In this document: piece after piece, positions 1-5,955 of the stretch | Position numbering within the stretch: position 1 is the first letter of the stretch | How the letters are laid out: the number at the start of each line of letters is the position of its first letter | DNA from: an uncultured Selenomonadaceae bacterium | Lineage (GTDB): Bacteria > Bacillota > Negativicutes > Selenomonadales > Selenomonadaceae | Length of the DNA: 6,839 nt | NCBI GenBank assembly: GCA_945637225.1 | Contig: CALZDE010000114.1 | Coordinates: 1-6,839 of the forward strand | Reading direction: 5' to 3' | Translations under genes and position numbers: made by a program | Notes under the pieces: model-generated | Told to the model about the DNA's origin: nothing | Database searches by the model: none | Seen by the model: the letters and a program-made list of their open reading frames with translations, nothing else

Positions 1-13
1 GCTGTCATAGGAA

Positions 14-34
14 GAAAATGCTTGTTGCATTTTC
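14..34. repeat. 8-bp perfect inverted repeat near the left edge
   Basis: GAAAATGC (14-21) and GCATTTTC (27-34) pair perfectly around the loop TTGTT. A TAG lies at 8-10, so this could be a hairpin just after an upstream gene that ends outside view. The stem is AT-rich and no T-run follows it outside the stem on either strand, so it would be a poor intrinsic terminator. Its function is unproven. Confidence 0.3.
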
Positions 35-53
35 ATGATTGAGGGCGTTATAA

Positions 54-95
54 TTGAAAATCACTATTCACTAATTTTAATTTTTGTGTTAAAAT
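54..95 (+). promoter_or_regulatory. Candidate promoter(s) for the CNNM/CorC-like gene
   Basis: Two overlapping sigma-70-type matches are visible. The first is TTGAAA (54-59), 16 bp, TTTAAT (76-81). The second is TTCACT (67-72), 17 bp, TAAAAT (90-95). Either would start transcription 40-60 nt before the TTG start at 143. The tract is very AT-rich, so chance matches are likely and I cannot choose between them. Confidence 0.35.
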
Positions 96-126
96 ATAGG
101 GATAAATTACAGTTTTTTTATTTAGT

Positions 127-133
127 AAAGGAG
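127..133 (+). promoter_or_regulatory. Ribosome binding site that fixes a TTG start at 143
   Basis: AAAGGAG (127-133) is followed by 9 nt and then TTG at 143-145. This is a strong Shine-Dalgarno at normal spacing. The only in-frame ATG upstream (35) has no such site and would add 36 residues ahead of the first membrane helix. The site therefore decides the start. Confidence 0.8.
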
Positions 134-142
134 TGCTTTAAC

Positions 143-1492
143 TTGGACAACCCGTCTATCCCGTTAATAATCACAATCATATGTATACTTATTTTTATAA
201 ACGCATTTTTTGCACTATCAGAAACAGCTCTCTTTGAAAGCCATAAAAGCCGTTTAGAAAAGCTAGCTGACGATGGCAACAAGGACGCTTTGAGAGCCTT
301 AAAAATACTTGAAGACCCTGAGCCTGCAGAGACTGTTATTCAGATTGGCATTACATTAATCAGCATTCTTCTTGGTACTGTATCTGGTGTCTTGATTGCT
401 GATTTTATAGATAAAAAGATATTAGATATTTACATGGAGCATTTACCGCTTCATGGACCAATATCCCTTGCTATCAGTATCACAGCAGTCACCTATCTGA
501 CCTTGATGCTAAGTGAGTTCATACCTCGCCGTCTTGCCCTGCAGACACCAGAGCGTACTCTCATGAAATGTCAGAAGACCCTGCGCCGTCTTATCTTTTG
601 GACAAAGCCTATTGTCGGTATACTTTCCCTCTCTGCCAAAGTAATCCTGAACATACTTGGTATCAGCCATAAAGTCGAGGATACTGTCACTGAGGATGAA
701 GTAAAAGACCTTATTGAACAGGGCACCGAGGATGGAACCTTTGAAAAGACTGAGCAGGCTATGGTTGACCGCATTTTCCACATGAGCGACCAGAAGGCTT
801 ACTCTCTTATGACAGCACGTACTCAGATGGTATGGCTCGATTTGGAGGATTCCACTGAACACAATCTCAATATCATCAAGAGCAACCCCGATTTGATTAT
901 TCCAGTCGGCAGTGGCAGTCTCGACGATTTCTGCGGTGTTATCTACGCCAAGGACCTTCTTGATGCGGCTATCGACCATCAGAAATTAGATATAAACAAC
1001 TTTATCAGAAAACCTCTTTTCGTACCTCGCTCCATGGAAACCTTAAAGGTTTTAGAGCAGTTCCGCAAAACAGGTCATCAGGAAGCTATGGTAATGGATG
1101 AATACGGCGGTGTCGTAGGCTTTATTACCCTGCGTGACATTCTCCTTGAGCTTATCGGTGAAAACATCATTGACGAGCCGGACCCACAGTACATCATAGC
1201 CTGCGGTGAAAATCATAATGAGTGGCACATTGACGGCCTCTGCTCCATTGATGATTTTAAGGAAAAATTCGATATTGACGAGCTTCCTGCCGAAGAAGAA
1301 GACCATTATCAGACCATGGGCGGTTTTGCCACCTCACAGTTTGGCTATATACCAAAGGCAGGCGAACAGTTTACATGGGGAGACTTCACCTTTGAAATTC
1401 TGAAGCTTGACCGCTACCGCATAGAAAAAATTCACTGTACCTACAATCCGCCAGAGGATAAACCAACTGATGACGAAGATGAAAACGATTAA
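143..1492 (+). CDS. CNNM/CorC (HlyC/CorC) family membrane protein with CBS pair
   Basis: Predicted inner-membrane protein of 449 residues from the TTG start. Seen in order: an N-terminal CNNM (DUF21) membrane domain, with a first helix at about 6-26 carrying the family's NAFFALSETAL stretch, further helices at about 66-88 and 103-125, and LSEFIPRRLAL at 123-133. A linker with the acidic TEDEVKDLIEQGTEDG segment (about 183-198) precedes a CBS pair (about 220-345) ending in DEYGGVVGFITLRDILLELIGE. A CorC/HlyC C-terminal domain (about 355-435) and a highly acidic tail close the protein. Family members are linked to Mg2+/Co2+ efflux or tolerance; the older name hemolysin is not evidence of toxicity. 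The first CBS repeat has SNPDLIIPV where many relatives have a SRxPV-like core. It overlaps the opposing gene by 4 bp at the stop codon. The family is confident; the ion specificity is unknown. Confidence 0.93.
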   Translation: MDNPSIPLIITIICILIFINAFFALSETALFESHKSRLEKLADDGNKDALRALKILEDPEPAETVIQIGITLISILLGTVSGVLIADFIDKKILDIYMEHLPLHGPISLAISITAVTYLTLMLSEFIPRRLALQTPERTLMKCQKTLRRLIFWTKPIVGILSLSAKVILNILGISHKVEDTVTEDEVKDLIEQGTEDGTFEKTEQAMVDRIFHMSDQKAYSLMTARTQMVWLDLEDSTEHNLNIIKSNPDLIIPVGSGSLDDFCGVIYAKDLLDAAIDHQKLDINNFIRKPLFVPRSMETLKVLEQFRKTGHQEAMVMDEYGGVVGFITLRDILLELIGENIIDEPDPQYIIACGENHNEWHIDGLCSIDDFKEKFDIDELPAEEEDHYQTMGGFATSQFGYIPKAGEQFTWGDFTFEILKLDRYRIEKIHCTYNPPEDKPTDDEDEND

Positions 1493-2145
1493 TCTTCCTC
1501 GTAGTACTCATCAGCTTCATTGTTCTCGGTTGCTGTAGCTTCTACAGCAGGAGCCTCCTCTGCCTTTGGTTCATCAGGATTGACATCTGTAGCAAAAATC
1601 ATGAAGTAATAAAGCTTCCACTCATCATTACGCACAATGCTGTAAACGATGGATTTGCCAAGAGCTGGACACCATATAGAATCTGTCGGATGTTCTACGA
1701 AATTCTGACGAAACAGCTTGCCAGACTCCTGAGTATTCATGCCAAGAGCACCTGCCAGCACACTTAGAAAATCGTCTGCTACAATCAGATTTGACTGTGG
1801 AGAACTTTCCTTATCCATATCATCATAGGAAATCGTAAGGAAAATAGACATAATGGCGTCATTTGCGTTCTTATCGGTCTGAAGTGTCATCAGAGCTCTG
1901 CCATCATCACGAACAACATGGGCAGTCCATGCGTCCAAACCTTCAATATTGCTGAGTTCCGGCCTGTTCTCCAAATCACTTATCTTTAACTCCCTGCCCT
2001 GAGATATGACACGGGTGATACATTCCTGTGTAAAATCCTCTGGAAACATATCCGTTACAGGCACATTCTTAGCATAAACAATATTGCCAAAGCCTGCAAT
2101 AAGCATTCCTGCAAGAAGAAATGCCTTTAAAAACAATTTGCGCAT
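1489..2145 (-). CDS. Secreted protein of unknown function with acidic C-terminal tail
   Basis: A 218-residue protein I do not recognise. It opens with a clear Sec signal peptide: MRKLFLK, a hydrophobic core at about 8-20, and likely cleavage after VYA at residue 25, with no lipobox cysteine. The mature part is about 165 residues of mixed alpha/beta character with only two cysteines (42 and 159), which could form a disulfide if exported. From about residue 189 it becomes a Pro/Ala/Glu-rich acidic tail ending EADEYYEED, probably disordered. The start is supported by GAGGTG (2153-2158) 7 nt upstream of ATG, and by an extended -10 promoter just beyond. It diverges from the DUF2156 gene and converges with the CNNM/CorC-like gene, sharing its stop-codon palindrome. 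It is probably monocistronic and acts outside the cytoplasmic membrane. No catalytic motif is visible. Confidence 0.85.
   Translation of the reverse strand: MRKLFLKAFLLAGMLIAGFGNIVYAKNVPVTDMFPEDFTQECITRVISQGRELKISDLENRPELSNIEGLDAWTAHVVRDDGRALMTLQTDKNANDAIMSIFLTISYDDMDKESSPQSNLIVADDFLSVLAGALGMNTQESGKLFRQNFVEHPTDSIWCPALGKSIVYSIVRNDEWKLYYFMIFATDVNPDEPKAEEAPAVEATATENNEADEYYEED
1530..1550. repeat. Stable hairpin inside the 3' end of the secreted-protein gene
   Basis: TGCTGTAG (1531-1538) pairs perfectly with CTACAGCA (1542-1549) around a CTT loop, and a T-G wobble adds a ninth pair. It lies 39 nt past the stop of the rightward gene and within codons for the Ala-Val-Glu-Ala-Thr stretch of the leftward gene. 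No T-run follows on either strand, so it is not a standard terminator. It may simply reflect repetitive Ala/Val/Thr codons. Confidence 0.4.
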
Positions 2146-2165
2146 TAAAAAACACCTCGCGAAAA

Positions 2166-2183
2166 TATACTATTTTTAGTATA
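2166..2183. repeat. Perfect dyad over the secreted-protein gene's -10 box
   Basis: TATACTA (2166-2172) and TAGTATA (2177-2183) form a perfect 7-bp inverted repeat around TTTT. The right arm contains the minus-strand -10 box TATACT. The left arm presents the same TATACT on the plus strand, toward the DUF2156 gene, but I see no convincing -35 for it. The dyad could be an operator or a by-product of two opposed -10 boxes. Confidence 0.45.
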
Positions 2184-2186
2184 CCA
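2178..2186 (-). promoter_or_regulatory. Extended -10 promoter of the secreted-protein gene
   Basis: On the minus strand the sequence reads TGGTATACT, a TGn extended -10 with a 5/6 match to TATAAT. There is no good -35 at 16-18 bp (TCGATT at 17 bp), which fits an extended -10 promoter. Transcription would start near 2171, leaving a leader of about 25 nt with the GAGGTG ribosome site inside. The same core, TTTGTGRTATACT, recurs before mutM. Confidence 0.6.
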
Positions 2187-2248
2187 CAAATAATATGAAA
2201 AATCGATAAAAATAATAAATACCTTTGCTTTTTCTAGGAGGAAAAATT

Positions 2249-3145
2249 ATGGAATTTAAAGAACTTGAAAAGCAGGATAAACATATTCTTGATACCTTTT
2301 TCCAAAACGATTATCATGAAAATGCTCGCCTCAATTTTACCAATCTGTATCTGTGGAGAAAACCATATCATGTGCGCTGGGCTATCGACCACGAAGTACT
2401 ATATATGGTATGTAAATACAATGGCAAGCTAATGGCATTACAGCCTTTAGGTTCTATAAACAAGACTAAAAAGGCTATCAGCACCATTATAGACTACTTT
2501 GACCAGTCAGGATTCCCTCTTTATTTTTCAGGCTTAGAAGAAAGCTTCGCTAAACAGCTGGAGCGTTATCACAATGCAGATTTTGTCTTGGGAAGTGACC
2601 GTGATGATGCAGATTACGTATATGCTATGGAAGACCTGCTGACCTTAGCTGGCCGAAAATTCCAGTCAAAGCGCAATCATATCAACAGCTTCAAGCAGAC
2701 CTATCCACAGGCTCAGTATCTGCCTATCACCGATGAAATAATACCTCAGTGCCGAGACTTCTTAGAAAGCTGGTACAAGATTTACAATCAGAAAAATCCC
2801 GGCGATCCTTTCATTAAGGTAGAAAAGGCAGGCCTTTTTGAAATTCTCGATGATTTTCAGTATTTCAAGCTGAAAGGCGGCGTCCTGATGATTGATAATG
2901 AGGTTGTCGCACTTAGCATAGGCGAACAGCTCAACGATGATACTGCCGTAATTCACATTGAAAAGGCCCATGCCTCTATACGCGGTGCATATCCTATGAT
3001 AAATCAGCAGTTTGTCGAAAATGAGTGGCAGTCCATGACTTACATCAACCGAGAGGAGGACATGGGACTTGAGGGACTGCGCAAGGCTAAAGAATCCTAT
3101 CAGCCAGTAAAAATGATAAGCAAGTATCACGCAACATTAGCTTAG
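2249..3145 (+). CDS. DUF2156 protein (phosphatidylglycerol lysyltransferase C-terminal-like)
   Basis: A cytosolic-looking 298-residue protein with no signal peptide or membrane helix, so it is the soluble domain alone, without the flippase-like membrane half of MprF. The family has a double GNAT-like fold; MprF-type relatives move an aminoacyl group from tRNA to a lipid, but the acceptor for free-standing members is not known to me. Landmarks are FTNLYLWRKPY (30-40), DADYVYAMEDL (120-130), the basic GRKFQSKRNHINSFK segment (135-149), VVALSIGEQLNDDTAVIHIEKA (219-240), RGAYPMINQQF (245-255) and INREEDMGLEGLRKAKESY (266-284). AGGAGG (2236-2241), 7 nt before ATG, fixes the start; an upstream in-frame start at 2225 would place this ribosome site inside the gene. 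It is followed 13 bp later by the condensation-domain gene, whose ribosome site overlaps this stop codon. I infer joint action, but the substrate is open. Confidence 0.85.
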   Translation: MEFKELEKQDKHILDTFFQNDYHENARLNFTNLYLWRKPYHVRWAIDHEVLYMVCKYNGKLMALQPLGSINKTKKAISTIIDYFDQSGFPLYFSGLEESFAKQLERYHNADFVLGSDRDDADYVYAMEDLLTLAGRKFQSKRNHINSFKQTYPQAQYLPITDEIIPQCRDFLESWYKIYNQKNPGDPFIKVEKAGLFEILDDFQYFKLKGGVLMIDNEVVALSIGEQLNDDTAVIHIEKAHASIRGAYPMINQQFVENEWQSMTYINREEDMGLEGLRKAKESYQPVKMISKYHATLA

Positions 3146-3148
3146 GAG
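3143..3148 (+). promoter_or_regulatory. Ribosome binding site overlapping the DUF2156 stop codon
   Basis: TAGGAG (3143-3148) contains the TAG stop of the upstream gene and lies 10 nt before the ATG at 3159. Ribosomes ending the first gene would stop on the ribosome site of the second, which predicts translational coupling. Confidence 0.7.
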
Positions 3149-3158
3149 AAACATCTCT

Positions 3159-4469
3159 ATGATACTATATCCAATACTAGAATCACAAAAAGGCGTACTA
3201 TTGGAATGTCTGGAAAATCCTCAGGTAACTTATTACAACCTATCGACAATTACTGCCATTCCTCGGTCTATTTCAAGGGAAAAACTCGTTACCTCCTTAC
3301 ATAAGGCTATTGACTTCCTGCCTGTATTAAAGACACGTTTTCTGACAAAGAATAATAAATTACAGCAGGGATATGATGAAAATATCAAAATAAATGTAAA
3401 AAGTCATAACTTGAACCATAAGGAAATGACAAAATACATTCAAGACACATTTCTTCGTCCCTTCGATATTGCTGGCGGTGAAGCACTGGCCCGTTTTGAA
3501 CTGATAACCACTGAGACAGGAACCTTTCTTTTAATAAACATTCATCACACCATAGCAGATGCCTATTCCTATTCAACTGTATTTTTCAACAACATTTTAT
3601 CTAATATTTACAATGAAAAAGATGTTGTCAAAGAGGAGATTGACCTTTACTATGCCAGCCTTGGAGAAGATATAGCATTTCACAGTGAAAATTATCAGAA
3701 TGCCAAGCAGTATTTTCAAGAAAAATTCGCCAATACGCATTTCTTCACATTAGAGGAAAATACAGGTGATACTGACGGCAAATTAATCATTGACCGCTGT
3801 GGCATTCAACGAACGGTATGTGACAACTTCTGTAAAGAGCAAGACCTCAGGGTAAATATCTTGTTTCAGGGTGCCCTCAGCTACGTTCTTTCCATACTTT
3901 CTGATGAAGAAACAGTATGCTATTCTGCTGAGTATCATGGTCGTAATAGTACTAAATTAAAAACTACTTTTGGTATGATAGAAAAGTCATTGCCTGCTAT
4001 TACCACTGTAAAAAAAGATATGACCATCATAGGCTATCTGAAAAATATTCAGTCAGAAATGAAGGAAATCACGAGAAATTCTCTCTATCCATTTACCCAT
4101 TTCTATAACGATACTCACCACGATGCTGGCCTTACCTTTAATTTCAGAGCCATTGACAGTATTGCTTCCAAACAGAAATTCTTCCTTGAGGATAAGCCAC
4201 TGGAATATCTCTGGATTCACCCGCAGATGGGCAGGAATTATTTAATCGTCAATGTAGATTTCACCAAGGAAGGCAACTACTGCATAATCACGGAATACAA
4301 TTCCTCACTGATGAAGCAGGATACTCTGAATTTTCTTACCTATACAATTGCCAAGGTTATAAATTATATGTTAAAACATCCAGATACCACCATTAATCAC
4401 TTAGAGCAGGATATCTTGGAAATATCACACTTAAAGGATATACGCCATATTATCCACCTAGAAGAATAA
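3159..4469 (+). CDS. Free-standing NRPS-type condensation domain (HHxxxD acyltransferase)
   Basis: A 436-residue protein that matches one whole condensation domain and nothing else. Seen in order: the opening pattern ESQKGVLLECLENPQVTYYNLS (8-29), as in NRPS C domains; a first-lobe region with LPVLKTRF (54-61); the catalytic-type motif HHTIADA (129-135); a tyrosine-rich segment ending YFQEKF (about 163-190); and GRNSTKLKTTFGMIEKSLP (261-279), equivalent to the C5 GR...G...N-LP motif. Condensation domains join an acyl or aminoacyl thioester to an amine or alcohol; relatives include PapA- and wax-synthase-like acyltransferases. The usual final Gly of HHxxxDG is Ala135 here, while both His and Asp134 are kept. 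The C-terminal KHPDTTINHLEQDILE resembles the stretch that normally leads into an adenylation domain, but the gene stops at TAA and a terminator follows. No carrier or adenylation partner lies in the window. Substrates are unknown. Confidence 0.85.
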   Translation: MILYPILESQKGVLLECLENPQVTYYNLSTITAIPRSISREKLVTSLHKAIDFLPVLKTRFLTKNNKLQQGYDENIKINVKSHNLNHKEMTKYIQDTFLRPFDIAGGEALARFELITTETGTFLLINIHHTIADAYSYSTVFFNNILSNIYNEKDVVKEEIDLYYASLGEDIAFHSENYQNAKQYFQEKFANTHFFTLEENTGDTDGKLIIDRCGIQRTVCDNFCKEQDLRVNILFQGALSYVLSILSDEETVCYSAEYHGRNSTKLKTTFGMIEKSLPAITTVKKDMTIIGYLKNIQSEMKEITRNSLYPFTHFYNDTHHDAGLTFNFRAIDSIASKQKFFLEDKPLEYLWIHPQMGRNYLIVNVDFTKEGNYCIITEYNSSLMKQDTLNFLTYTIAKVINYMLKHPDTTINHLEQDILEISHLKDIRHIIHLEE

Positions 4470-4483
4470 TTTCACAAATTAAA

Positions 4484-4513
4484 ATCCCTGTCACGCATAA
4501 CCACGGCAGGGAT
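4484..4513. terminator. Probable bidirectional intrinsic terminator
   Basis: ATCCCTG (4484-4490) pairs with CAGGGAT (4507-4513); T4491-G4506 and C4492-G4505 extend the stem to nine pairs around a 12-nt loop. Rightward, the stem is followed by TAATTTATTTA; leftward, by TTTTAATTTG, the better U-run. It sits 14 bp after the condensation-gene stop and 7 bp after the lytic transglycosylase stop, and probably ends both transcripts. Confidence 0.8.
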
Positions 4514-4520
4514 AATTTAT

Positions 4521-5129
4521 TTACTGAGCATACAATGCCTTATATTTTATTTTGGTACGCAAAACGGATTTAACATATTCCCTCGTTTCACCAAAAGGAA
4601 TTGCATTTACATCACGAAAATCATACGTCCAGCCGTACTCTATCATCCATGACTTTACATTGCCGATACCAGCATTGTAAGCCGCCAGAGAAAGCACCTC
4701 ATTCCCCTCAAACTCCCTCATGAGAGTTGAAAGATACCATGTACCATAGCAGATATTTACATCAGGGTCGCCTATATTATCAAAAGAAAAGTTATCATCC
4801 TCAATCTGACCGGAAATCCACTTCGCAGTGTCAGGCATGAGCTGCATAAGTCCCAAAGCTCCTCGGTGTGACTTAGCATCCAGTTCAAACCTGCTTTCAG
4901 TTTTTATAACAGCTGCTACCAATGCGCTATCCATACCATATTTATTGCTATATTTGGTTACAGTTTCCTTATAAGGGTAAGGATATAAATAGGATTTCTG
5001 TACGTCCTCAGTCTGAGAGAGGAAATATGCCGCAAAAGACACTATCATGATGGCTAACCCCACCATAAAAGCTGCTTGAAGACGGACAGTCTGTCTCTGC
5101 TGAAGCCTTTTTTGCAGATCGTCAGTCAT
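4521..5129 (-). CDS. Membrane-anchored lytic transglycosylase (SLT domain)
   Basis: A 202-residue protein predicted to cut the MurNAc-GlcNAc bond of peptidoglycan, leaving 1,6-anhydro-MurNAc ends. A short basic cytoplasmic start (MTDDLQKRLQQRQTVR) is followed by one membrane helix (about 17-37), then the extracytoplasmic Slt70-type catalytic domain (about 53-195). Key marks are KTES with catalytic Glu78, GALGLMQLMP (90-99), LSLAAYNAGIGNV (147-159) and ETREYV (181-186). The helix lacks a cleavage site, so I expect a signal anchor. I chose ATG 5129 because GGGGGA lies 6 nt upstream, exactly as in mutM. An earlier in-frame ATG at 5186 (221 residues) has only AGGT, and its extra residues look unlike a protein start. 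It runs in the same direction as mutM and coaE but 212 bp behind coaE, with a candidate promoter of its own. Confidence 0.92.
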   Translation of the reverse strand: MTDDLQKRLQQRQTVRLQAAFMVGLAIMIVSFAAYFLSQTEDVQKSYLYPYPYKETVTKYSNKYGMDSALVAAVIKTESRFELDAKSHRGALGLMQLMPDTAKWISGQIEDDNFSFDNIGDPDVNICYGTWYLSTLMREFEGNEVLSLAAYNAGIGNVKSWMIEYGWTYDFRDVNAIPFGETREYVKSVLRTKIKYKALYAQ

Positions 5130-5135
5130 ATTGCT

Positions 5136-5141
5136 TCCCCC
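5136..5141 (-). promoter_or_regulatory. GGGGGA ribosome site deciding the lytic transglycosylase start
   Basis: On the minus strand GGGGGA is followed by a 6-nt spacer and ATG at 5129. mutM has the same hexamer at the same spacing (6796-6801). It is not the AGGAGG form used by the plus-strand genes, but it can still pair with the anti-SD through G-U wobbles. Confidence 0.55.
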
Positions 5142-5248
5142 AAAATATAAATCTTCGTATTCATCTATAGCATATGTTAATTGCATATTCGTTACCTGAC
5201 CTAGTTACACATTTTATTAAGCAAATATCACTTTGCTAGCATAAAATA

Positions 5249-5277
5249 ATTATACTTGATTTTTGCTACAATGTATC
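5249..5277 (-). promoter_or_regulatory. Candidate promoter for the lytic transglycosylase gene
   Basis: A perfect TATAAT lies at 5254-5249 on the minus strand. A partial -35, GATACA (5277-5272, 3/6 match), lies 17 bp upstream. Transcription would begin near 5242, leaving a leader of about 110 nt before ATG 5129. Downstream, AGCAAA (5220-5225 on the plus strand) and TTTGCT (5232-5237) form a small 6-bp inverted repeat within that leader. The hexamer TTGCTA occurs three times in the gap (5233, 5263, 5300). No terminator is visible after coaE, so read-through from mutM-coaE is also possible. Confidence 0.45.
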
Positions 5278-5341
5278 TATGTCATTTGTCCTATTTTTAT
5301 TGCTAAACTAGACGAATAACCTATATTTTCGACATGAAATA

Positions 5342-5953
5342 TTACTTCTTTACGAGCCTGTTCCATAAATGATGAACATCCTTCAAAAGCTCCTCACGTG
5401 TACCAGTATTTTCAATAATAAAATCAGCCATGCTTCGCTTTTCTTCCATACTCATCTGAGAATCAATGCGCTGTTCAGCTTCTTCTCTATTCATGTTATT
5501 ACGCGACTTCAGTCTGGCTACCTGCAAATCATAGGTGGTATATACCAGCCATGTTTCGTTGGCTAAAATCTGCCATTTGCTTTCAAACAATAGTGGCACA
5601 TCCAGTACCACAATCATTTCCTCAGCTAAATCGTCCTCCTGTGCGCTAAGAGCCTTCACCTTATTGACAAGCTCTGCCCTGATAAGAGGGTGCGCCATTT
5701 CATTCATCCACTTAAGCTCTGATTTGTCAGCAAATACACGTTCAGCCACCGCCCGACGGTTGAGACTGTTGTCATCATTTATTACAACATCACCATAACG
5801 GTCATAGTATTCCTGCCAAATAGCGCCACCCGGCTCAGCCAAGCGCCACGCTATTTTATCTGCATCGATAATTACTGCTCCCAAAGCCTGAAGTTCCTTG
5901 GAAACAGTGCTTTTTCCACTGGCAATTCCTCCAGTAAGACCAATAATACGCAT
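5342..5953 (-). CDS. coaE: Dephospho-CoA kinase
   Basis: Cytosolic enzyme of 203 residues that phosphorylates the ribose 3'-hydroxyl of dephospho-CoA with ATP, the last step of coenzyme A synthesis. The Walker A loop GGIASGKS is at 8-15. IIDADKIAWRL (28-38), HPL (88-90) and DVPLLFE (118-124) follow. The lid and C-terminal pattern RNNMNREEAEQRIDSQM, then EKRSMADFIIENTG (about 151-184), is typical of CoaE. Length is normal for the family and all core motifs are intact. I start at ATG 5953, where the product begins MRIIGLTGG. A GTG two codons earlier (5959) is in frame, but it forms the end of the GAGGTG ribosome site. The ATG lies 2 nt after the mutM stop, so translation is probably coupled. 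The mutM-coaE neighbourhood is common in Firmicutes and reflects co-transcription rather than shared biochemistry. Confidence 0.96.
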   Translation of the reverse strand: MRIIGLTGGIASGKSTVSKELQALGAVIIDADKIAWRLAEPGGAIWQEYYDRYGDVVINDDNSLNRRAVAERVFADKSELKWMNEMAHPLIRAELVNKVKALSAQEDDLAEEMIVVLDVPLLFESKWQILANETWLVYTTYDLQVARLKSRNNMNREEAEQRIDSQMSMEEKRSMADFIIENTGTREELLKDVHHLWNRLVKK

Positions 5954-5955
5954 AA

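Noticed and set aside
35..142. N-terminal extension of the CorC-like protein from ATG 35
   Set aside because: No ribosome site precedes ATG 35, the stretch overlaps candidate promoter boxes, and a strong ribosome site sits before TTG 143.
509..979. 156-residue leftward reading frame inside the CorC-like gene
   Set aside because: It is antisense to a clearly conserved gene, has no plausible ribosome site or recognisable domain, and reads as a shadow of the real frame.
2187..2248. Plus-strand promoter for the DUF2156/condensation pair
   Set aside because: The tract is so AT-rich that several weak -10-like hexamers appear, but none has an acceptable -35 or TGn element. I could not choose one to annotate.
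2762..3130. 122-residue leftward reading frame inside the DUF2156 gene
   Set aside because: It is antisense to a conserved coding region with no family signature. The hydrophobic stretches come from the complementary codons.
4470..4520. Possible frameshift splitting a larger NRPS module after the condensation domain
   Set aside because: The 51 bp after the stop hold a terminator hairpin and then the end of an opposing gene. There is no adenylation-domain sequence in any frame.
5130..5186. Longer lytic transglycosylase start at ATG 5186
   Set aside because: It has only a 4-base AGGT site. The added 19 residues are acidic and aromatic and would precede a normal basic signal-anchor start. ATG 5129 has GGGGGA at the spacing used by mutM. 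It is not fully excluded.
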